NCBI GenBank assembly: GCA_013368315.1
Contig: JAACJM010000041.1
Span: 372,001-436,000, forward strand
DNA: 64,000 bases
Direction of reading: 5' to 3'
From: Tetrapyrgos nigripes
Taxonomy: Eukaryota; Basidiomycota; Agaricomycetes; Agaricales; Campanellaceae
Shown here piece after piece: positions 10,268-21,200 of the stretch (its first letter is position 1; the number at the start of each line of letters is the position of its first letter). Position numbers and translations under genes: made by a program. A model generated the notes under the pieces. It did not search any database, was not told where the DNA came from, and saw only the letters and a list, made by a program, of their open reading frames with translations.

Positions 10268-13200
10268 TTAACGAGGGAATGCGATTGATGAGTGATGACA
10301 GAAATCTGAGTTCGATTGCCAAGTGGGGTGTGAAGGCGGGCATAGAATACCCACGGTTCGTAACAGTGTTTCTCCTCGGAGTTGTGCTTTCGCTTGAAGC
10401 ACACGGGTACTTCGCCATATGTCTTCCATGGCGATTCCTAGTGAACGTACCGTTGTTCCCAGGCGTATCAGGTTCTTGGGTCGATATGCATCTGGATGTT
10501 GTCGATGGAAGGTCTCAATCATCTCCTTCACCTTCGTCAATCCTGACGCTGGTTCCCATGAATTTTCCGAATCAGCATAATCCAACCATTTGACAAGGTA
10601 TTGTACTCCCCGTCGGTTTCTAGTTGGTTTTGAATCTAAAATTGCTTCTACATCGTATTCGTTGTCTTCGGGTAGCAGCTCAGCAGGTTCTCCCGGATAG
10701 TTCACTCCGTGGGCTTCGGTCTCTTTGTACGGCGATAGGAGTGAGGCGTGGAACACTGGGTGAATGCGCCAGCCATTCGGTAATTTGAGTTGATAATTGA
10801 CTTCACTGATAATGTCAGTGATTTCGAATGGTCCGTGTCGACGATTTGCCAACTTAGCTTTCGGTCTCGTCGTTTTCAGATTCTTCCCGTCCAGCAACAC
10901 TTTATCCCCAACCTTAAACTTCACCCCTTCGTTCCTGTAGTCCTTGTTTTGCTCTTTCATCAGTTCAGCCGCTGTCGCCAGACTTGCTTTTAGTTCTTCT
11001 TGAACTGCATCCAAGTTCTGGAGGCGTTCTTCGACTTTTGGTACGTGTGAAGTTGGATTGATAGAAGGGAATAGCCGGGGCAAAAATCCATGGAGTAATT
11101 CAAACGGCGATTTCCCAGTTGCTGAGTGAATTCGGGTATTATGACAGAATTCGGCGTACGGCAGGTATTTGACCCAATCGTCTTGACGATAGTTACAGAA
11201 GGTTCGAAGGTATTGTTCCAATTCTTGATTGAACCTCTCTGTTTCGCCGTCTGTCTGCGGATGATAAGCTGTACTGAGTGCCGAAGTGATACCTAACTTA
11301 GCGTAAATGCCTTTCATTACTTGGCTTGCGAATTGAGGTCCTCGGTCGGATATCATTTTATCCCATAAGCCATATCGCCGCCAAGTGTTGTTGAACAATA
11401 AGTCGATAGTTCCGTTGCTATCAATATCTTTTCTGCATGGGGAAATGACAACTGTTTTTGTTGAACGGTCGACCGTGACGTGAATTGCATTGAAGCCGTC
11501 ACATTCTGGCAGGTCTGTGATGAAGTCAGTTGTAATGGTACCAAAGGGTCGTTCCGGTATTTCGTTCGGGATTAAGGGTACATGCGCAGGATGGTTGTTT
11601 GCCTTGGTTAACTGGCAGGTAGCGCATCCTTCAACGTAGCTGCGGACGAATACTGACATACCAGGCCACCAGAATTCTCTACTGACGAGTTTGTATGTTT
11701 TGAATCGTCCCGGGTGACCTGCAGTAAGGCTGTCGTGGTGCATTTTAACGATGTCCCGTCTGAGTTGTTGATCGTTAGGGACATAGATCTTCCCTCGGAA
11801 CAAGATAATTCCGTCTTCGTAGTTCCATTCCTGTAAATTCTTTGCCAAAGCGCGTGGTCCGTTGTCAAAGATAGTTTGTAACGCACTCACGACTTCAGCA
11901 TCCTTATCTGGACACTCCTTAATCCGCCTTTTCAACTCCGCATCTCCTATTGCGGTTACTGTTCCTGGTCGTGTCGCTCGAATTCTGAAGAATCTAGGGT
12001 CAAGCAAGACCCTGTCCTTGTTGTCGTTTTCAACCCCCGCTTTATGATCCGATCTCCGAGAAAGTGGGTCACTTCGATTCAGATTTCCAGGTTTATGGGT
12101 GAGCGTAAAGTCGAATCTGGTCAGGAACAAGGCCATCCTTGCTTGCCGTCAGCTGAGTTTTTGAGCTGTGGTGAAGTATCTAAGGTTGTCGTGATCAGTC
12201 AAGATTTCGATGGTGTGCGGCCCTCCTTCCAGGTAGTGCCGCCAGGCTTCAAGTCCGCGTATGATCGCTAGTAGTTCTTTGTCATGAATGTCGTAATTCC
12301 GTTCGGTTTCGGATAACGCCTTTGACAGGTAGGCTACTGGGTGCCATTTGCCATCCGATCCTTGTTGTTGCAGGATACCTCCTGTGGCGTAATCTGACGC
12401 GTCAACTTCTACTCGGTATGGTTTAGAATGATCGGGCATTAGAAGAACTGGTGAAGTCGTGAACGTATCTTTGAGTGCCTGGAAGGCCCTTTGAGCTTCC
12501 TCGGACCATTCCCATGGATGTTCCTTTTTCGTGAGATCGAACAGTGGTCGTGCGATTTTTGAGAAATCTCGTATGAAACGACGATAAAAGTTCCCGAAGC
12601 CGAGGAATGACTGTACGTCTTTGACGTTCCGTGGGACTGGCCATTTAGTTACGCCTTCGACCTTGACTGGATCCATCGCCAATGTGTTGTGTGACACGAT
12701 GAGGCCGAGGAATTCTACTGAGTCGGTTTCGAAGGTGCATTTTTCCAGTTTAGCATATAAGTCGTTATCATGGAGTCGTGCCAGTACTTGTTTTACCATG
12801 TATCGATGTTCTTCTAGTGATTCCGTGAATATGAGAATATCATCCATATAGATTACGACTTTTCCAGAGTCGATCAGGTCCTTGAATAGAGTGTTCATCA
12901 TCGCTTGGAATGTGGCTGGAGAGTTCATAAGACCAAAAAACATCACCGTTGGTTCGAAGAGACCGCGGTTGGTTTTGAACGCCGCTTTCCATTCATCTCC
13001 CTTCTTGATACGTACGTTGTTATATCCCCATCTAAGGTCGATTTTGGAAAATATTCGTGCCCCTTTGAGTTTGTCTACGAGTTCCGATATAAGCGGTAAA
13101 GGGTATTCGTTCTTGACGGTCCCTTTATTTAGGGCACGGTAATCCTGTACTGGTCGTAGTTTTCCGTCTTTCTTTTTTACAAAGAAAAAGGGACTTGCCA

Positions 13201-13447
13201 TAGGAGACTTCGACGGTCTTATGTACCTTTTCTCCAAGTTTTCCTTGATGAATTCATCAAGCTCCTTTTGTTCATTTGGGGACAACGGATATGTTTTGCA
13301 AGGGCGTGGTTCAAAGTCCGATTTTAACTCGATAGCATGATCCCATTCGCCACGTTTCGGTAATCGTTCTGAGGTTTTTAAGAGATACATCGACCTGAAC
13401 GCTCTGAGCTGCCTCTGCGAGTTCTTGTGCTTTCGTAAAACCCGCAC
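10268..13447 (-). pseudogene. gypsy-1 pol: reverse transcriptase, RNase H, integrase, chromodomain
   Basis: In element sense the frame runs from 13447 through the RT ([30 protein letters not shown], catalytic YMDDILIF) and RNase H ([19 protein letters not shown]). It then meets TGA at 12149-12151 between KLS and RQARMALFL, where relatives have Arg. It resumes in the same frame with an H-H-C-C zinc finger (HHDSLTAGHPGRF...CATC), the integrase core (TTDFITDLP, SDRGPQFAS, YHPQTDGETERFNQELEQYL) and a C-terminal chromodomain (VEAILDSK...VQYLVKWLDYADSENSWEP). The first codons are offset by one base from the protease part. One nonsense codon plus one frameshift make it formally a pseudogene although all catalytic residues are present. 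Confidence 0.9.
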
Positions 13448-14327
13448 GGATGTTCAGATCCGGTGTCCCTGACGCTTCTACATCGAATCTCTCCTCTTTC
13501 CCTAACAATTCTTCCATTACATCCTGTTCCCATCGTTCTGGGATCGTATCTCTCCCGTAGTCATCTTCGGTAAAGATTGCCGTTCCTTCTGAATTTCGGT
13601 GGAAGGATCGGACAGGAATTCGACGACATCGCCCTGCATTTTTCGATTGGGCAATTGGTTTGAATCGTCCAACTGGTTCTATCCACCTGACTTGGTACTC
13701 CTTGTGGTGGGTTCTTGGATCGATGACTGTGGGTTTCAAGGCTCTAGTTTTCAAGTGGAGAACGGGAGGTTTTGCTGTGATACATGTTTCTGGGCATCTA
13801 GTCATGTCTACCCGTGAGTCTGACCAGTCTATATCTGGATTATGTTCTTCCAACCAGTCGGTGCCGAGGATTATATCGTGATCCCCAATGTCCGTTACAT
13901 AGAATTCGGCCCGTTCTTCGTGGTACGCCTTGTTGTCTCGAGAATAGATACGAAGATTTTGGATAGTGTATTCCCGTACCCATCCCATGGTGTTTTCAGA
14001 GCCGTCAACGTTTCGAACTGGGAATGGGTTTTTGATAGGAAGGAGGGTAAGTTGATTTCTTTGTGCGAATTGACTGTTAATGATTATGCCTTCTGCACCG
14101 CTGTCTATTAAAGCGTTTGCGTCGATTTTTCTGCCAGTAATTTTGCCGATTAGTTCAGTTTTGAGTGTGATTGATGGTATCTGTTTATTGCGAGTGATTG
14201 CTGACATTCTTATTTCTGAAGGAAAGGCTCGCTCACAAGAGGGGTATAACACACTATATCGATTGTTCTTTAACTGTCCGGTGTACTGTTTTACTCCTAC
14301 TGACGACGTAGCAGAGGAGTGATTCAA
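13311..14327 (-). CDS. gypsy-1 pol N-terminal part: aspartic protease
   Basis: Starts [14 protein letters not shown] at 14327, overlapping the gag stop by a few bases in another frame, a usual gag/pol arrangement. A retropepsin-like domain has the active site [10 protein letters not shown] at about residues 72-81 and the conserved [19 protein letters not shown]. The frame continues to [21 protein letters not shown], where an A5 run (13375-13379) shifts it off the RT frame; the matching continuation [17 protein letters not shown] is one base away. A loss-of-function indel is likely, though a +1 shift site cannot be fully excluded. Confidence 0.85.
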   Translation of the reverse strand: MNHSSATSSVGVKQYTGQLKNNRYSVLYPSCERAFPSEIRMSAITRNKQIPSITLKTELIGKITGRKIDANALIDSGAEGIIINSQFAQRNQLTLLPIKNPFPVRNVDGSENTMGWVREYTIQNLRIYSRDNKAYHEERAEFYVTDIGDHDIILGTDWLEEHNPDIDWSDSRVDMTRCPETCITAKPPVLHLKTRALKPTVIDPRTHHKEYQVRWIEPVGRFKPIAQSKNAGRCRRIPVRSFHRNSEGTAIFTEDDYGRDTIPERWEQDVMEELLGKEERFDVEASGTPDLNIRAGFTKAQELAEAAQSVQVDVSLKNLRTITETWRMGSCYRVKIGL

Positions 14328-15571
14328 AAATCCAATTTAGACATAATGTCCTTCAAATAGACGGTTGCTTGTTCCTTTTCCTCTCCTTCTAATCCTTTAA
14401 CCCTATTTACCATGTCAGAGATTTCTTTGATCGTGTTTCGAGATGAAGATGCCTGTGCTACTGTTGCCGGTGGAGGGGATGCGGTTTCGGCTGTTCGAAT
14501 GGTACGAGAGGGGAAGGTTCGGGAAGTATTCTGAGATGACGTCTTTGGGAATGTTGGACATTCGTTGCTCATATGTCCGGTTTGTCTGCATGCGAAGCAC
14601 GCTCCTGCTTTTCGAAGTCGGTCCCTTTCATCGGGTGTCAGTTTAGGCGGTAGGTTAAAAGACGAGTTAGCACCTGATCCCATGAGCGCATTGACGCTTG
14701 CTACTGTCCTTCCCTGAGACAGACCTGAACTACTCTTCGACGTTGAAGTAGTCTTCCAGCGTCCCTGTCTTTCTCGTTCCTTCAACCACTCTAAATGAAG
14801 CTCCACAGCTCTTTCCTTATACTCGTCGAAGTCATCCCATTTCGGATACGTTCTTCCAACTGCTTCTCGGAGTTTGGGTGGCAACCCATCCTGATAGAAT
14901 TCCAATAATGCTGCTTCTCCGAATTCGGACTCTTCTCCATATGTGTCGAAGATGCTGTTGTAGCTGCTGATATCCGTCCCCTTCATTCTGGCAAATTTGA
15001 TCTTCGTCCTGGCCACATCTTCTGAGGCTAAAGGTTTGAAGTCCTTTTTGAATCTATCACGTATCTGTTTTAAGGTTATCCATCTCCATTGGTTTGGTGT
15101 ACTCGCCAACTCCTCGTTTTCCTCATCTGCATCTCGTTCCGTCAATCTCTGCGTTGCCCAATCTCCTCCTTTTTCTCCCGTGAAGAATGACAGGAATAAT
15201 GAAACCTGACTTTCCTCAGTTGGGTACTTTCCTTTATTCATGCGTAGATAATTATTAAACTGGGCCAACCATCGTTTTGCCTCGCTACGTTCTCCGCTGA
15301 AGGGATCCGGTTTCCTCCCTCGTTCAGAAGTTCCGTTCGACCCGATAGGAGGTGTATCGGCCATCACTGAGTCGTTCGGGTCTGATGGGTCTGGAGAAGG
15401 GGGTGTAGGGGGGCGACGAGGGGCTACGGATGGTCCTTCGGTGGATGGAATGGTGGGCGAAGAAGGTGGGGAGGTGGGGTCGTTTGGTTCTGATGGGTTA
15501 TTGGAAGGTGTTTCTGGTACTGGGTTGGCCTGATCTGGTTCTAGGTTTTCGATGTGCTTTTTGAATTGCAA
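14324..15571 (-). CDS. gypsy-1 gag
   Basis: Structural capsid/nucleocapsid protein of the retroelement. After a Pro/Ser-rich region comes a capsid-like domain starting GRKPDPFSGERSEAKRWLAQ and ending near LEWLKERERQGRW. A CCHC zinc knuckle follows (CFACRQTGHMSNECP, CX2CX4HX4C), about 100 residues before the C-terminus. No ATG begins this frame: upstream coding (QLQELAIQ) lies in an adjacent frame up to about 15797, so the 5' end is uncertain or carries a small frameshift near 15570. Confidence 0.85.
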   Translation of the reverse strand: MQFKKHIENLEPDQANPVPETPSNNPSEPNDPTSPPSSPTIPSTEGPSVAPRRPPTPPSPDPSDPNDSVMADTPPIGSNGTSERGRKPDPFSGERSEAKRWLAQFNNYLRMNKGKYPTEESQVSLFLSFFTGEKGGDWATQRLTERDADEENEELASTPNQWRWITLKQIRDRFKKDFKPLASEDVARTKIKFARMKGTDISSYNSIFDTYGEESEFGEAALLEFYQDGLPPKLREAVGRTYPKWDDFDEYKERAVELHLEWLKERERQGRWKTTSTSKSSSGLSQGRTVASVNALMGSGANSSFNLPPKLTPDERDRLRKAGACFACRQTGHMSNECPTFPKTSSQNTSRTFPSRTIRTAETASPPPATVAQASSSRNTIKEISDMVNRVKGLEGEEKEQATVYLKDIMSKLDF

Positions 15572-15807
15572 GTTCTTGGAGCTGGGTTATAACGTGTAAC
15601 CAACTCGGGAGTTCTACGTCAGTAAGTCGCTGAGTGTTGTATCTGTTCAGGCAAGGTTGCGCACTACACGGAACCCAAGGATCGTTGCCGTTTTCAGGGA
15701 TATAGCAGGCGTCTTGGTTTGATGCGGGATGGAATACGTGTGGTCGGTTGGCACAACGGAGTTTCGGATCTGCAGATGCGGACCGTCGCTCAGTCATACA
15801 CTGATTT

Positions 15808-16218
15808 TTATGAAAGGTAGTTGGGTCCTAGGATATAGGAAGATGCTAGGCCGTATTCGGGGGAAGGTGCTAATGGAGAGTAGTCGATGTGTTCTTTGAG
15901 GAATAAAGGTCCTTTAATCTGAACCACAGTTTCTCCTGTATCGAAGTCCTCTTTTACTGTTATGTACGAGAATGTTGAGAGGACTACGTCACCTGAGATA
16001 AGTTTCCACACCCAACGTCTTGTGCAAACGAAGTGTCGGTCGAGACTCCAAGGATCTGTTCGTAGTTTTCTTCTGTGGGAGACCGCGTATTCGGAGTACA
16101 AGAGGTAACGGGGGAGGGGAAATGGAATCCGTTCGTAGTCACGAGGGGTTTCAGGAGGTTCGATACAAATTCGGGGGCGTGGGGTAGACAGAGTGAAAAA
16201 GGATTCTTTGGATTTCAA
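15808..16218 (-). CDS. Leader ORF upstream of gypsy-1 gag
   Basis: 136-codon ATG-started frame in the leader between the 5' LTR and gag, starting MKSKESFFTLSTPRPR. It contains WSLDRHFVCTRRWVWKLISG and later VLSTFSYITVKEDFD. A related but diverged reading, HWIRLNKRTWAKGEVTIFEY, lies at the same relative place in gypsy-3 (about 57400-57490), so the ORF seems to be a conserved trait of this retroelement family. No known domain recognised; it could also be an N-terminal piece of gag joined by splicing. Confidence 0.55.
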   Translation of the reverse strand: MKSKESFFTLSTPRPRICIEPPETPRDYERIPFPLPRYLLYSEYAVSHRRKLRTDPWSLDRHFVCTRRWVWKLISGDVVLSTFSYITVKEDFDTGETVVQIKGPLFLKEHIDYSPLAPSPEYGLASSYILGPNYLS

Positions 16219-16462
16219 TTACAGAACCGGTCGACCACCTTACTCGGGTTTAGCGAGTCTGGTATTACATCTCGAGACTGTGTGGACGGGGGATGACCTC
16301 GTGTAACTACTCCTTGAGTAGTTCACGCCTGCCAACCTGTGAGGCTCCTCACACAGGGTAGAGATGATGGGCTTTGGGGCACCGTAGGGGAGGGATAGGA
16401 TAATAGGAAGGTTCAATACAATGGAAGGATTTGTGAGGTGGGTGTATGGGAGTTCGTTCAAG

Positions 16463-16977
16463 TGTCAAGGTCGTAGGTACACTCAATAACCACCCAAGTC
16501 ACTCGATGCAAGAAAGCCGGTTACAAGAGAATAGATTGTTGCAAGAAGTAGAGAGATAGAGGAATGGAGAGAAAGTAAGCTGACTAGGCTCTACACTGCG
16601 TAGTAAAAGTACGGAGCGGAGACGAAGTGAACGAACTAAGGAATAGGTTACAAAGATCACAGGTATATAAGTAAAATATGAACAGATGGGAAAGAGTAAG
16701 TAATAATAGACGGTATCATGTGGAAATGTCAAGGGCGAGAGAATAATGAGTCAAATATGGATAGATGAAGGTACTGGATCATACGGAGTGATTGACAGTG
16801 AGAATGTCCATGGAGATAGGAATCGGAGGAGATAGGAATATGAGTCATAGATCTAGAGAGATGGTAACTATAGACGATGATGAGAAATGGTTGATGTTTA
16901 TGGGTTTAGAGTGGGAAATAGGTAGTAAAGGGAAAAGAATAGAAAGGAAATGAATAGGCGGGAGATGATTCATGACA
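16463..16977 (-). repeat. gypsy-1 5' LTR
   Basis: 515 bp, TGTCAAGG...ATTCATGACA; same as 9069-9567 except for a few substitutions and a 16-bp partial duplication of GGAGATAGGAAT near 16812-16835. In element sense the sequence just inside is CTTGAACGAACTCCC; no standard tRNA primer-binding site is recognised there. Confidence 0.93.
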
Positions 16978-16982
16978 GATGG

Positions 16983-19084
16983 TGTAAATACAGACATTGG
17001 AGAGTCAGTTGAGTTCAAATTGGGCAAGGGGATTGACAGATGAGCCTCCACCTGGATGTAGTTATATGGATTATGGCTGTGGCAAGCTGACTGCCTCTAG
17101 TGCTTGGTTTCAAATCAACATGTGGCACCATATCCCATCATTGATCATATCAGTACATGCTCACCCAAGGTGGTACTTTTCCAACCTGCATGATCATTAG
17201 ATTGTCCCTCCTGTCATCTCCTTTTAGATACTAGACTCTGTAACCTGACACAGTTAACATTCTGCATCAACAGCAGGATGAGGTACTTTGGTGTCTGAGA
17301 TATTCTTCCAGTAGACAAGCTCAGTTCTACATCGCCTCATCTCAGCACAGTGGTTTGAATACCATGTTTTGCGAGTACATAAGACGGTCCAGCAATACTT
17401 CACTGTACTAAGTCAATCTTGAAGATACCCAGCCCTTGAGGTACACACAAGTGAATTTTTTCCTACAATTTCTGATCCTTTTGTGAAAGCAGAACTACCT
17501 ATCTATTTATTACATATTTACCCTACCTCCATCATGCAAATCTCTACAACCTCTGTTCAACTTTTGCCATCCTGGGAATGGTTCTTGTCCTATCCACACA
17601 AATTTATCAGGCCAGCACTGGGCCAATTCTGCCTCACCAGCTTGGATTACAAGGCCAAAGAATGAGGCTGAGTTGTTAACAGTAGAAATCTGCATGTGGC
17701 TATGCCTAATTGGTCCCAAATCCACCTGTCTGTCCAATTCCAATTTGGCACTGTGGTTTTTAATTTGACTCCTAATTTCTGCCTCTTTTCTGAGCTTCCA
17801 GTTCCCATTGTGTGCACTCTTCCTTTCCAACCAACATGACTCCTTGCTGCTTCCTTCTGCTTTGCAGCCCTTTCTTGTCCTCACTTTTGTGCTTGACTTG
17901 TGATGACCATTTGCATCACCAATCCATTGCTTTTCTCCCTTTGCTGGATTCTACTTGTTTGGAGTGGCTTCCCTGCTTCTATAAAAATGGCTATATCATA
18001 TGCAACACTGCCAGTTTGGCTAGCACCCTGTCTTCTTTTAAGTTTTGGTTCAGCTACCTATATAGATCCTTACAACCTCACCATTTCTGACCTAAATTCT
18101 ACTGCTTTCTCAACATCTGATTGTGCCCCAGAAGCAGTTTACAAGAGTGGAGTCTGGTTCAGCGGTACCAAAGAAAGTTCAATTGCAACAAATGGAGTCC
18201 ACATCAGAAACTCTTGTTACTGATCATTATTTGAAAGTTACAGACTCTAGTAAGTTCCTGGTTTTGGAAGGAACTTGGATACCCTTTTAGACTGATGACT
18301 TTAAGAGGAAAATTGGAGCTGATTCAACTAGCATACTACTACTGAATACTGTACTTAAGTACTACAACTATGAATTTGGATCAAGAGTCTTGTGAGTAAC
18401 AAGAGACTATGAGAGGCTATGAATGAGAACATGAAAACAAGAATATGGATGTGGTGAGTAATGAGTATGACTACTAGGCAGGTCATTACACTTTTTTTTC
18501 TGGATACTCCACTGAATAATCAATTTTCGGTCCAAGGAAAAGCAACCATACAAAAGGTTTTCCATGCTCTCCTGAGGATTGGAAACACATTTTTTCTCTT
18601 CCATTGTATACAGAGGAGATTCCAGTGGGCAGTGTTCATTCAGTTGGGTATACAGTTGGATACTACACTTGTAGTGGTGAGGCTACACTATTGTTGAATC
18701 TTAAGTTTGTAATTCTCTGCCCCGGTGAAGAAAGAAAAGGTAAAATAATTTTTAGTCCAGGTCTACATGTACTATTCATTTAGCATTAGTAAAAAAGAAG
18801 CTCAATGACAAATAATGTGTACTTCAAGTTTATCTCTTGCATTCTACAGCCTCGTACTTGCCACGCCTCCATATGATAACATAGCTGAGCATATGTGAGC
18901 AAGGGATTTTTAGTCAATTCTCTAAGGCTTATCAGGTACCCACTTACCAGCTCTATGTGTGTGTAGCACTGATGATCCTTCATGTATCCCTGCCAATTGC
19001 TGAGGATCATACTACTGATTATTTATTTAATATTGATGTCATTCATTTCATATTTATGAGCTTTTGCTACTGCTGATAAGCATC
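16983..19084. other. Decayed spacer between gypsy-1 and gypsy-2
   Basis: CpG-poor, TG/CA-rich sequence with frames of up to about 124 codons (17510-17884 -, 17900-18223 +). One has hydrophobic stretches, but none shows a recognisable domain or credible exon pattern. Probably old transposon remnants. Confidence 0.4.
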
Positions 19085-19089
19085 CCACA

Positions 19090-19475
19090 TGTCATGACAT
19101 CTATATTTGGTACTATTTATTTCTTAGATCTTTACACCATTTGACTCTTGTTCCACATGCTACACACTGGACCTTTCATTTCTCCGATACAGCTTCTTGA
19201 CAGCTTCCTTTACAGCTTTCTTTACAGCTTTACTTTTACATATATAAACCCTGCCCTGACACCTGGTTCCCCATCTCGACCTCTTTGTCATTGGGACCAG
19301 GTGTGTATTCCCCTTTTCATTACTTCTTTCACCTTTACTGATGGGCACTGTAGTTCCAGGTATTTAATACATTCTTCATCGTTGGGACCAGTTCCAGTAC
19401 TTACTGCTGTCTGTTAGTTGAGTTGAGCCTGTAGCTCCTCGTTATCGCTATCTAAGCACTCGCCTCTTTGTGACA
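19090..19475 (+). repeat. gypsy-2 5' LTR
   Basis: 386 bp with a TATATAAA promoter-like motif near 19240. It is shorter than the right LTR. Confidence 0.9.
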
Positions 19476-19899
19476 TTAGGTTGAGATCCCTTACTGCACT
19501 GACGGCCTCTGTATAGGTTGTCCTTGCAGGTGCTACTGTCACCACATCTGGACGATACGCTGCACCATCCTCAGTCTCTGATTCATCTGTCTCTGCATCT
19601 CCTCCACCATCTCCAACACCACTGCTCTGTGTAGATTGGCTACACGGTCTTGACTTAACAGATCAGAAGCACGTCAGCTTTGATATTGACAGCTACCTTG
19701 AAAACGGAGAAGAGCTCTACAACAACTGCCAGCAACAGCCTTGTTCCCATGCTCATCCCTCCATCCCCCAGGTCTGCTACTACTTCTGGGAAGAAGAAAA
19801 CAGTATAATCCTACCCAGCAATCCAGCCCAACTCCACTCCCACTTCCTATGCCATTCTCCAGTCCTGAATCTAGTACTTCCACTGTTCCATTGCCAGAC

Positions 19900-21200
19900 A
19901 TCACTCACACCCCACTACTGCTATCTGCTCCACCTTCTGCCATACCAACAGCCTGTCCCAGTCCTACACTCATACCCAATCCATCCCCTCTTCCTGTGTC
20001 ACCAGTCCCACTCAGTCCCATTGCTTCCCCGATCACTGACATTGAGAAAACCTCCTCCAGGCTCTGGTCAACAACCAGAACCACCTGCAGCAGGCAATCA
20101 CCAATTTTGTCAATAGACCTACCCATGAATCCTCAGACAAAACTGCCAAACCTGCCCCATTCAAAGGCAAACCAGCCAAACTCAACTCATTCTTATCTCT
20201 CTTCATTCTCTGGGCTGGAGAACAAAAGTGGCTCAAACTTGACAGTGGGAAACTCGATCCACGGAAGTGCATTGCAGAAGCACTCCTTATGATGGAAGGA
20301 CCTGCTGCAGAATGGGCCACAGAGTATGCTCGTCATATCAGTGGAGTCCGAGCAGACGAAGCTGGAGCAGTCTTCCCCTGGGAAGGCAACTGGGACAACT
20401 TCACCCATGCACTAAAAATTCAGTTCAGGGTAGCAAATGAGCAGCAGCTGGCCAAGAACAAGCTTGAGGCATTGAAGCAGGGAGATAAAACAGTTGTGGA
20501 GTTCTCTCAGATTTTCAAGATGTGGGCAGAGAAGACTGGGTTCTCGGATCAGGACCTCCAGTACAAGTTCCGAAAGCACCTTCATAAGGACCTATTGTTC
20601 CCATTAGCAAATATGGAGCTAGGACAGAAGGAGGCCCCTAAAAACCTAGACGAGCTGATCAACCAAGCACTTCATGTGGAACAGACCCTAGCAGAATTTG
20701 TAGGAAAACCAGTCACTGGCCCTATCCCATCCCTCTCCAGATTCTCCTCTGTGTGAGACCCTAATGCCATGGACATTGACGCCTCCCGTACCAAGCGTCC
20801 CCAGGATAACGGACGCACCTTCGTGGACTACCAGAAGGCAATGCAGGGGTGCTGCTACAGCTGCAGTTCCAAGGATCACATGAAACGAGATGGGAACCAC
20901 AGATGTGACAAGTGTGACTACTGTGAGAGGATGGGTCATCACTCTTCCGTCTGTCAGGACTGATACATGGGTCAACCCAGAGGAGGGGGCCAAAGTAGAC
21001 AACGTGTGGCTGCCACTGTTAGTGACACCTTTAGTCTCTTCTCCAATGATCCACCCTCTCCTACCCCTGCCTCTGTCCCCATTGCTACTGTCGCTGCTTC
21101 CTCATCCACTGAATCGCCGTCTATGCTCTCTGCCTTGCAACAATCTATCGCTGATCAAACTGCCTTACTCCATAACATCGCTAACCAACAGGGTTTTTGA
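19900..21200 (+). pseudogene. gypsy-2 gag, degraded
   Basis: The recognisable frame begins near NNQNHLQQAITNFVNRPTHE, passes the capsid-like core (PFKGKPAKLNSFLSLF, MMEGPAAEWA, QFRVANEQQLAKNKLEALKQ) and reaches a CX2CX4HX4C knuckle (CDYCERMGHHSSVC) near 20920. TGA codons interrupt it at about 20754 (before DPNAMDIDASR) and 20960 (CQD, then YMGQPRG), both where Arg is expected. The 5' end before 20040 is unreadable in one frame. Confidence 0.8.

Larger units (their letters stand above)
9069..16977 (-). mobile_element. Ty3/gypsy LTR retrotransposon gypsy-1 (chromovirus type)
   Basis: Complete 7.9-kb element transcribed right to left. LTRs at 9069-9567 and 16463-16977 both run TG...CA; flanking 5-bp duplications gatgg are at 9064-9068 and 16978-16982. 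A polypurine tract (AAAGAGGGGG in element sense) abuts the left, 3' LTR. Internal order in element sense: leader ORF, gag, protease, reverse transcriptase/RNase H, integrase, chromodomain, and a separate small ORF before the 3' LTR. Pol carries one nonsense codon (12149-12151, TGA for Arg) and one single-base frameshift (13375-13379), so this copy is probably not autonomous. The LTRs differ by only a few bases and a short duplication, so insertion is fairly recent. Confidence 0.93.

Noticed and set aside
9579..10418. Env-like third gene with the longer start at 10418
   Set aside because: The upstream extension overlaps pol antisense-free codons but lacks a signal peptide or membrane helix; the TATA-like motif at 10194 favours the inner ATG at 10094.
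13375..13379. Programmed frameshift in gypsy-1 pol
   Set aside because: The change needed is a +1 skip in an A5 run well inside pol between protease and RT, not at the gag/pol border; a simple indel is more likely.
20033..20408. Minus-strand frames opposite gypsy-2 gag
   Set aside because: Shadows of the gag coding strand, without motifs.
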